Part shown: positions 17,127-23,434 of the stretch, piece by piece
Layout: the number at the start of each line of letters is the position of its first letter
Position numbering within the stretch: position 1 is the first letter of the stretch
Assembly (NCBI RefSeq): GCF_000716785.1
Contig: NZ_JNYY01000023.1
Location: 35,946 to 99,945, forward strand
Reading direction: 5' to 3'
From: Amycolatopsis vancoresmycina
GTDB taxonomy: Bacteria > Actinomycetota > Actinomycetes > Mycobacteriales > Pseudonocardiaceae
DNA: 64,000 nt
Notes under the pieces: generated by a model
Database searches by the model: none
Told to the model about the DNA's origin: nothing
The model's input: only the letters and a program-made list of their open reading frames with translations
Made by a program: the position numbers and the translations under genes

Positions 17127-18217
17127 CGGCCGACGCCGCTCAACGGGCGCCCGGCGGGCGCCGACGCGTAGACGCGCTCGATGACGTCGATCACCCAGCG
17201 GGCGTCCTCGATGGCCCGGCCGCGGGAGGCCGGATCGGCGAGCAGCGCGGGCAAGGCGTCGAGCTGGCGGTCGTACTCCGCGCCGACCGGTTCGGCGGGC
17301 GCCCCGGCCGGCGCGGCCACCCCGCCGACCGTGTGGGAGAGCCGGGAGCCGTCGAGCCGGTTCGGGCTGAAGCCGAAGGTGCACCGCAGTTCCGCGGTGC
17401 CCTCGCTGCCTTCGATCCGCAGCACGGTCCGGTCCAGGGCTTCGTGGGAAGCCCACCCGGCGGTGAGGCCCACGGACAATCCGTCCGCGGTGACCAGGAA
17501 CGCGTGCGCGGTGTCCTCGACGTCGGCGGCGCCGTCCACCGGGTCGTCCTCCCGCCACGCCGCCCGGAACGACCGGCCGTCGACGAAGTCGGCCGACACC
17601 GAGCCGGCGACCTGCTCGACCGCCAGCGGGCCCAGCAGCAGCCGGGCGACGTCGAGCAGGTGCCAGCCGAGGTCGACCAGCGCGCCACCCCCGGCGAGGT
17701 GCCGGGCGGTGAACCAGCCGGCGCCTGCCGGCACCCCGCGGGCCCGGCGCCAGGACAGCTCCGCGTGCCGGATCGTGCCGAGCGACCCGGTCAGCTCCCG
17801 CAGCGCGGCCACGTCGGCGCGGTAGCCCGCCGCGCTGCCGCCCAGCAGCGTCGCGCCGCCCGCCGCCTCCGCGGCCGCCAGCCGGTCCACCTCCGCCGAG
17901 GTCAGGCACAGCGGCTTTTCGAGGAACACCGGGATGCCCGCGGTCAGCAGCTCCGCCGCGACCGGGGCGTGCAGGTGGTTGGGCACGGCGACGACCGCGA
18001 GGTCGACCGCGTCCGCGGAGAGCCGGTCGGCCGAGGCGTGGACGGCCGTGCCGCCCGCTTCCCTGGCCACGCTCGCCCGGAGCACCGGGTCGGGCTCCAC
18101 CAGTGCGACCAGCTCGTAGGCCGGGTGGCTGCGCAACCGGCTGAGCCAGATGGTGCGGCCCGCCCAGCCCAGCCCGATCACGGCGACCCGGACCGGCGGC
18201 TTCCGGCGGCCGGTCAT
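17123..18217 (-). CDS. rifL-like: Gfo/Idh/MocA oxidoreductase (RifL type)
   Basis: A 364-residue NAD(P)-dependent oxidoreductase. It has an N-terminal Rossmann motif (VIGLGWAG) and the family motif EKPLC near residue 102, then a C-terminal alpha/beta substrate domain. RifL is thought to oxidise UDP-glucose at C3 before transamination by the AHBA synthase RifK. The gene lies between AHBA synthase and phosphatase with 4-base ATGA overlaps on both sides, the same order (K-L-M) as in rifamycin-type clusters. Confidence 0.88.
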   Translation of the reverse strand: MTGRRKPPVRVAVIGLGWAGRTIWLSRLRSHPAYELVALVEPDPVLRASVAREAGGTAVHASADRLSADAVDLAVVAVPNHLHAPVAAELLTAGIPVFLEKPLCLTSAEVDRLAAAEAAGGATLLGGSAAGYRADVAALRELTGSLGTIRHAELSWRRARGVPAGAGWFTARHLAGGGALVDLGWHLLDVARLLLGPLAVEQVAGSVSADFVDGRSFRAAWREDDPVDGAADVEDTAHAFLVTADGLSVGLTAGWASHEALDRTVLRIEGSEGTAELRCTFGFSPNRLDGSRLSHTVGGVAAPAGAPAEPVGAEYDRQLDALPALLADPASRGRAIEDARWVIDVIERVYASAPAGRPLSGVGR

Positions 18218-19377
18218 CCGCGGCCCGCCACGTCGGCCACGGCCGCGGCCACGTCGTACATCTGGGCTTCGGTGCCCAGCAGCAGGCGGTGGTGCAGCCA
18301 GACGCAGTCGGCCGTCAGCGCCTCGGCGTTCGGGCAGCGCCGGGCGAGCTCCTCGACCGGCAGGTCCGGCGCCCCGCTCTCCCAGAAGGCGTCGGTGCGG
18401 TAGACGGCCCGGAACCCGACGAAGGCCGGGATCCCGCGCGCGTTGAGGGCTTCGACGATCTCGCCGCGCCGCTCCTCGGTGACGCCGGGCAGGCGGAACA
18501 TGGCCATGTAGTGCGGGTTGCGGTCGCACCGGTCGTCGCCGGCCTGCGGGACGACCCCGTCGATGCCGTCGAGCAGCCCGGAAAGGACCTGCCACCGCTG
18601 TTCCCGCACGGCGATCTGCTCGTCGAGCCGGGCCAGCTGGGCCCGGAGGACGGCCGCCGAGAACTCGTTCATCCGGAAGTTCGACCCGGAGGTCCGGTGG
18701 AAGTAGCCGCGGTCGCCGCGGGGCCGGCCGCAGCTGTGGCGCACGAAGCCGGTCTCGTACAGTTCGGCGTCGCCGAAGAGGACCGCGCCGCCTTCGCCCG
18801 CGGTCATCAGCTTGCCGTTCTGGAAGCTGAAGGCGGCCACCGAACCCAGGTCGCCCACTTTCCGGCCCCGCCACCGCGCGCCGTGCGCGTGCGCGGCGTC
18901 CTGCAGCAGCGGCACGCCGGAATCGGCGGAAAGCTTCGCCAGCGCGTCCATGTCGGCCACGAGCCCGGCCATGTGCACCGGCATGATCGCGCTGGTCTTC
19001 GACGTGATCGCGGCCGCCGCCGCGGCCACGTCGATGTTGTAGGTCCCCGGGTCGACGTCGACCGGCACGGCCACCGCCCCGAGGCGCTGCGCGGCCTGGG
19101 ACGAGGAGATGAACGTGAACGCCGGGACGACGACCTCGCTGCCGGGCGTGACCCCCAGCACCTGGAGCGCGAGTTCCAGCGCGTGCGTGCCGTTGGTGAC
19201 CGCCAGCGCGTGCTCGGCGTCGTGGTACGCGGCGAACTCCCGCTCGAACGCGTCGACCTCGCTCCCGCCCATCCGCCACCACTGCCCCTGGTCCAGTGCG
19301 CGGTGCAGCCCGGCCCGCTCCTCGTCGCCGTACTGGGGCCAGACCGGGAATTCCAGCTTCGGGTGCACTTCACTCAT
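18214..19377 (-). CDS. rifK-like: 3-amino-5-hydroxybenzoate (AHBA) synthase, PLP-dependent (RifK type)
   Basis: A 387-residue DegT/DnrJ/EryC1-fold aminotransferase/aromatase. The PLP lysine lies in FSFQNGKLMTAGEGG, with the phosphate-binding NGTHALELAL and the Asp in LLQDAAHAHG. AHBA synthase aromatises aminoDHS to AHBA and, with RifL, performs an earlier transamination. It is first in an operon with RifL-like, RifM-like and methyltransferase genes. The promoter lies in the 210-bp divergent region shared with aminoDHQ dehydratase. The strong match in length and order to rifK makes it the best marker of an ansamycin cluster here. Confidence 0.93.
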   Translation of the reverse strand: MSEVHPKLEFPVWPQYGDEERAGLHRALDQGQWWRMGGSEVDAFEREFAAYHDAEHALAVTNGTHALELALQVLGVTPGSEVVVPAFTFISSSQAAQRLGAVAVPVDVDPGTYNIDVAAAAAAITSKTSAIMPVHMAGLVADMDALAKLSADSGVPLLQDAAHAHGARWRGRKVGDLGSVAAFSFQNGKLMTAGEGGAVLFGDAELYETGFVRHSCGRPRGDRGYFHRTSGSNFRMNEFSAAVLRAQLARLDEQIAVREQRWQVLSGLLDGIDGVVPQAGDDRCDRNPHYMAMFRLPGVTEERRGEIVEALNARGIPAFVGFRAVYRTDAFWESGAPDLPVEELARRCPNAEALTADCVWLHHRLLLGTEAQMYDVAAAVADVAGRG

Positions 19378-19471
19378 GGATTTCCGCCCCTACCTTCACA
19401 CCTGAGAATGCCACCACACGAACCACCGACCAAACAGCAGCCACATTAGCGGCGGAAATGCGAGCCGACCA

Positions 19472-19502
19472 ATCCCCTGCCGCACCCCTAGGGTCCCCCT
19501 AG
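19472..19502 (-). promoter_or_regulatory. Three 11-bp-phased G-rich boxes, AHBA synthase / aminoDHQ dehydratase promoters
   Basis: On the minus strand CTAGGGGG (19495-19502), CTAGGGGT (19484-19491) and CAGGGGA (19473-19479) are spaced by exactly 11 bp. They lie about 95-125 bp upstream of AHBA synthase and 86-115 bp upstream of the dehydratase. This is the cleanest copy of the motif. Proposed LAL-regulator site. Confidence 0.65.
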
Positions 19503-19587
19503 CGTTTCCGGCCGGGCGAATCGGAGATCGATCATTGCTATTCTGGAAATGACCGTTGACCGACGACCGAATGAGGACGGCGACCAC

Positions 19588-20022
19588 GTGGACGAATTGC
19601 TGCTGCTGAACGGTCCCAATCTCGGCATCCTGGGCCGCCGGGAGCCCGGGATCTACGGTTCGGCCACGCTCGACGACATCGAGAAGGCGGTGACCGCCGA
19701 GGTCGCCGCCCGCGGGTGGCGGGTCACCGCGTTCCAGTCGGACGCCGAAAGCGAGCTGATCGGTGTCCTGCAGGACAAGTACGACACCGTCGGCGCGATC
19801 CTCAACCCGGGCGCGCTGATGATCGCCGGCTGGAGCCTGCGCGACGCGCTCGCGAACTACCCCCGCCCCTGGATCGAGGTGCACCTGTCCAACGTCTGGG
19901 CCCGTGAGCAGTTCCGGCACGAATCGGTGCTGGCCCCGCTCGCCACCGGAATGGTCGCCGGGCTCGGCGCGCTCGGTTACCGGCTCGCGGCCCGCGCCCT
20001 GCTGGAGGTTTCCCCGGCCTGA
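19588..20022 (+). CDS. rifJ-like: Type II aminodehydroquinate dehydratase (RifJ type)
   Basis: A 144-residue type II dehydroquinase that dehydrates aminoDHQ to aminoDHS. The motifs LNGPNLGILGRREP, the catalytic-loop Tyr (IYG) and EVHLSN with its catalytic His are present. The conserved NPGAxTHTS segment of primary-metabolism enzymes reads NPGALMIAGW here, so the substrate-binding His is absent. This may mark the amino-substrate branch. GTG at 19588 gives the usual family N-terminus; an ATG at 19549 would add 13 residues. The 3' end overlaps the convergent kinase by 46 bp. Confidence 0.88.
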   Translation: MDELLLLNGPNLGILGRREPGIYGSATLDDIEKAVTAEVAARGWRVTAFQSDAESELIGVLQDKYDTVGAILNPGALMIAGWSLRDALANYPRPWIEVHLSNVWAREQFRHESVLAPLATGMVAGLGALGYRLAARALLEVSPA

Positions 20023-20915
20023 GCGTCGCGGCCCAGTTCCCGGGCCGCGGCCACGGCACCGTGCAACGACGACAGTCCACCGAGGACCGCCGGCCGCACC
20101 GGCGCCGGCCGGCGTCCCGGGCGCGCCAGCCGGCGCACTTCGCCGGCGACGAGCGGCACGAAATCCGGGACACCGGCGGCGAACCCGCCGCCGATCACGG
20201 TCGCGGCCGGCGCGCACAGCTCCCCGGCGCTCACCACCGCCACCGCCAGCGCCCGCGCGCTTTCGGTCACCGCCGCGACGGCCCACGGCTCACCGGCCCC
20301 GAGCCCGGCACGCAACTGCGCGGGCGTCACCGGGCTGCCCCGCAACCGCGTCGCCCGGCGCAGGGTCGCCGGTCCGGAAGCGAGCGCTTGGACGCAGCCC
20401 CGGCGACCGCAGTCGCACCGGGCCCCGGCCCGGTCCACCACCACGTGCCCGAGTTCGCAGGACGCGCGCTCGAACCCCGGCCACGAGCGGCCGTCCAGCA
20501 CGATCCCGCCGCCGATGCCCGAGCCGACGCCGAAATAGACCAGATCGGCGCAGCCGGCCGCCTTCGCCTCGGCGATCGCGGCGAGGTCACCGTCGTCGGC
20601 TGCGCGCACCGGAACGCCGGGGAACAACGACCGCAGCGCCGCCCCGAAATCGACACCGGTCCAGCTCGGCCGCATCGGCCAGGCCAGCACCCGGCCGGTC
20701 CCGTCCAGGGTCGCCGGGACCGAGACTCCGACCGCGGTGATCCGCTCGCGCGGCAGGGTTCTCGCGGCCTCGGCGCCGAGCAGCCGCAGGTCCGCGGCGG
20801 CATCCGGGCCGGGTTCCGGCCAGGCGAAGGAGAATTCCTCCGCCGCACCCGGTTCCCCGTGCTCGAACCGGAAAGCGACCTTCGTGCCGCCGATGTCGAT
20901 CCCGAGGTAACCGAT
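19977..20915 (-). CDS. rifN-like: ROK-family sugar kinase (RifN type), apparent ATC start
   Basis: A 312-residue ROK kinase. It has the phosphate-binding GIDIGGTK motif, the ELGH catalytic/zinc segment and the zinc-binding CDCGRRGC motif. RifN phosphorylates kanosamine to kanosamine-6-phosphate for AHBA. The conserved N-terminus begins IGYLGIDIGGTK, but the frame has an upstream stop and no ATG, GTG or TTG before it. An ATC at 20915 has GGAGG exactly 6 bases upstream, so I take ATC as the start. The first ATG (20690) would remove the ATP site. It is last in the carbamoyltransferase operon and overlaps convergent RifJ. Confidence 0.85.
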   Translation of the reverse strand: MGYLGIDIGGTKVAFRFEHGEPGAAEEFSFAWPEPGPDAAADLRLLGAEAARTLPRERITAVGVSVPATLDGTGRVLAWPMRPSWTGVDFGAALRSLFPGVPVRAADDGDLAAIAEAKAAGCADLVYFGVGSGIGGGIVLDGRSWPGFERASCELGHVVVDRAGARCDCGRRGCVQALASGPATLRRATRLRGSPVTPAQLRAGLGAGEPWAVAAVTESARALAVAVVSAGELCAPAATVIGGGFAAGVPDFVPLVAGEVRRLARPGRRPAPVRPAVLGGLSSLHGAVAAARELGRDAQAGETSSRARAASR

Positions 20916-20948
20916 GACGCACCTCCCACGCCGTGGCCGCGGCCCGGC

Positions 20949-21281
20949 TCATCGTTCGGCCAGCGCGAACCTGACCGCCACCGTCGCCGCCCGCAGGGCG
21001 TGCACGGCCTCCTGCTCCCGGGGGTCCGCCGCCGCGGCGCCGTCGGCGACCAGGCCGGCGACGCTGTGCGCCGCCTCCAGGCAGGCGACACACGCCTCGA
21101 CCAGCGCATCGGACCGCACGCGATGCTCGCCGAGCTCGGTGAGCAGGCGGTCCAGGTCCGCCCGCACCGCGGCCGCGGAGGTCCGCATCGCCGCGTCCCG
21201 CCTCCGGGCCGGACCGGCGACGGGTTCGTTGAGTGTCCGGTGCACGCTGCCTCCACTGACTTCGGCGACCACCTGGCTCAT
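20949..21281 (-). CDS. Small helical protein of unknown function
   Basis: I do not recognise this 110-residue product. It is Ala/Arg/Val-rich, predicted helical, with no signal peptide, membrane segment or carrier-protein serine motif. It lies between the carbamoyltransferase (9-bp gap) and the ROK kinase (33-bp gap) in the same orientation, so it is probably translated as part of that operon. Its ribosome-binding site is weak. It could be a small accessory protein or a chance frame kept open by high GC; the tight spacing favours a real gene. Confidence 0.5.
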   Translation of the reverse strand: MSQVVAEVSGGSVHRTLNEPVAGPARRRDAAMRTSAAAVRADLDRLLTELGEHRVRSDALVEACVACLEAAHSVAGLVADGAAAADPREQEAVHALRAATVAVRFALAER

Positions 21282-21290
21282 CGCCGGGGC

Positions 21291-23300
21291 TCAGGCAGGC
21301 GTCAGGTTCAGCAGCCGCTGCTGCCACAGGTCGTACAGTTCGTCGCGGACGGCGTCCGGCTCGCCGCCCGCAGCCGCCAGCAGCGCACCCAGCGTCGTCC
21401 GGCCGTCCACCCGGCGAAGCAGCTCGTACAGCGGCTCCGACACGGTCGCGACCGGGCCGCCGGAGTAGTCCAGGTGGATCTCGCGGGCGACGGTGACCGC
21501 GGCGGCCGAGCCGTCACCGGAGCGTTCGGCCAGCCGCGTCACCGGCCGGAAGGCAGGCACCAGGCTGTCGAGCCCGGCGCGTGCGTCGCTCCGGCGCCGG
21601 ACGAGGAAGTCCTCGACGACCAGGTAGTCGAGCTCGGTGGTCAGGAACGAAGTCACGACGTCGTCGACGCTCTGCACGATCGGCTCGGCGTGGTTGTTGA
21701 ACGAGGTGTTGAGCAGGACCGGCGTTCCGGTCAGTTCGCCGAACTTCGTGACCAGGCGGTGGAATCGCGCGTTGGACAGCGGATCCACCAGCTGGACGCG
21801 GGCGGTGCCGTCGACGTGGGTGACCGCGCCCAGCTCCGCCCGCCGCTCCGGCAGCACCGGGACCACGAAGGACATGAATTCGTACGCCGCAACCGTGTCG
21901 GGCAGGTCGAAATAGGACTTCGCGTCTTCGGCGGCGACCACCGGGGCGAACGGCCGGAAGCTCTCGCGCTTCTTCACCATCGCGTTGATCCGGGTCTGGT
22001 TCTCCGCGGGCCGCGCGTCGGCGATGATGCTGCGGTTGCCGAGGGCGCGCGGACCGAACTCCGACCGGCCCTGCGCCCACCCCAGCACCGCCCCGTCCGC
22101 GAGCAGCCGGGCCGCGGTGTCCACGACGTCGGCCTGCCGCTCGACCTCCACCACCGCGTCCCAGGCGGCGAGCCGCGCCTCGACCTGCGCCTCGGTGCCC
22201 AGGTCCGGCCCCACGCAGGCGTTGCGCAGCCGTTCGCCGGGCGGCAGCCGGTGCCCGAGCTCGGCCATCGCGACGAAGGCCGCTCCTTCACCCGCGCCGG
22301 CGTCGTGGGACGCCGGGTGGATGAACACCTCGCGGAACAGGCCGGAGGCCAGCAGCACGCCGTTCAGGCTCGAGTTGTGGGCCACGCCGCCGCCGAAGCA
22401 CAGGCCCGGCAGGCCGGTCGCCGCCGCCCAGTGGCCGAACACGTGCAGCGCAATGGTTTCCACCGCCTCCTGCAGTCCCGCGGCGAAGTCCTTGTGCTCC
22501 TGGGTGAACGGCTCCCCCTTGCGCCGCGGCAGGAACCCGTGTTCCAGGAACAGCGGGCTGACCAGGTTCGGCACGGTCAGGTTGGGGTGCAGGTCGTAGG
22601 CTCCGTTTTCCCGCAACGTGTACAGCTGCGCGAAGAGCTTCCGGTAGGTCGCCGGATCACCGTAGGGCGCCAGCCCCATCACCTTGTATTCGTCGCCGAA
22701 GCCGTAGCCGAGCAGCTGGGTCGCGTTGAGGTAGAGCACCCCGAGGGACTGCATCACCGAGTAGTCCGCCAGCTTTTCCAGCCGGCCGTCGGACCCGTGG
22801 TAGACCGTGCCGGAGTTTTCCTCGCCCCGGCCGTCCAGCACCACCACCAGCGCTTCCCGCATGCCCGAGTGCATGTAGGTCGACATCGCGTGGGCGTCGT
22901 GGTGCGGGGCGTAGACCAGCTTTTCGTCGGGCAGGTCCCAGCCGAACTCCTCCCGGAGCCGGAGCTTGACGAGTTCCCGCGAAAAGCGGACCGGCACCCG
23001 CTGGTGTTCGGTGTAGAGGTGGTTGAGCACGGCGTCCATGTGGTTCTCGCGGAAGTAGAAGCCGACCGCGTCGATGTCGCCGGGCGTCACGCCGGCCGCG
23101 TCGAGGCACGCCCGGATCGCGTTGACGGGGAACTTGGTCGTCTTCTTGATGCGGTTGAGCCGTTCCTCCTCGACCGCGGCGACCAGTTCGCCGTCCCGGA
23201 CGAGCGACGCGGAAGCGTCGTGGAAGAAGAACTCGGACATCGACGGCACGAGGTCGGCTCCCCCGGTCGAGAAGTTCCCGTTCAAGCCAAGCACCAACAC
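21291..23300 (-). CDS. O-carbamoyltransferase (NodU/TobZ family; GdmN/Asm21 type)
   Basis: A 669-residue carbamoyltransferase that transfers carbamoyl from carbamoyl phosphate via carbamoyl-AMP to a hydroxyl. The Kae1-like N-terminal half has FFHDASAS and the metal-binding HHDAHAMSTY. Further motifs are CFGGGVAHNSSLNG, the YrdC-like partner segment RSEFGPRALGNRSI, and FRPFAPVV. In geldanamycin and ansamitocin pathways the homologue carbamoylates the C7 oxygen. The product begins VLVLGLNG, with GTG at 23300. It is the first gene of an operon with the small protein and ROK kinase, and phased boxes lie upstream. The last 80 or so residues form an extra helical domain. Confidence 0.92.
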   Translation of the reverse strand: MLVLGLNGNFSTGGADLVPSMSEFFFHDASASLVRDGELVAAVEEERLNRIKKTTKFPVNAIRACLDAAGVTPGDIDAVGFYFRENHMDAVLNHLYTEHQRVPVRFSRELVKLRLREEFGWDLPDEKLVYAPHHDAHAMSTYMHSGMREALVVVLDGRGEENSGTVYHGSDGRLEKLADYSVMQSLGVLYLNATQLLGYGFGDEYKVMGLAPYGDPATYRKLFAQLYTLRENGAYDLHPNLTVPNLVSPLFLEHGFLPRRKGEPFTQEHKDFAAGLQEAVETIALHVFGHWAAATGLPGLCFGGGVAHNSSLNGVLLASGLFREVFIHPASHDAGAGEGAAFVAMAELGHRLPPGERLRNACVGPDLGTEAQVEARLAAWDAVVEVERQADVVDTAARLLADGAVLGWAQGRSEFGPRALGNRSIIADARPAENQTRINAMVKKRESFRPFAPVVAAEDAKSYFDLPDTVAAYEFMSFVVPVLPERRAELGAVTHVDGTARVQLVDPLSNARFHRLVTKFGELTGTPVLLNTSFNNHAEPIVQSVDDVVTSFLTTELDYLVVEDFLVRRRSDARAGLDSLVPAFRPVTRLAERSGDGSAAAVTVAREIHLDYSGGPVATVSEPLYELLRRVDGRTTLGALLAAAGGEPDAVRDELYDLWQQRLLNLTPA

Positions 23301-23384
23301 GTTCGACCACCCACACCTTCGGCAACGGACAGAACATCCGGGCACCGGCCCGTGACCAGTCTTGCGCAGGATGCCGCGCCGCTT

Positions 23385-23412
23385 CCCCTAACTGGCCCCC
23401 CTGCATCCCCTG
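23385..23412 (-). promoter_or_regulatory. Three 11-bp-phased G-rich boxes, carbamoyltransferase promoter
   Basis: GGGG cores on the minus strand at 23385-23388, 23396-23399 and 23407-23410 have an exact 11-bp period, with flanks TTAGGGG, GGGGGG and CAGGGG. They lie 85-112 bp upstream of the carbamoyltransferase start, between it and the stop of the LAL gene. Same motif as upstream of the other biosynthetic operons. Confidence 0.6.
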
Positions 23413-23434
23413 CATTGCCTGCCGGCACGGGCTT

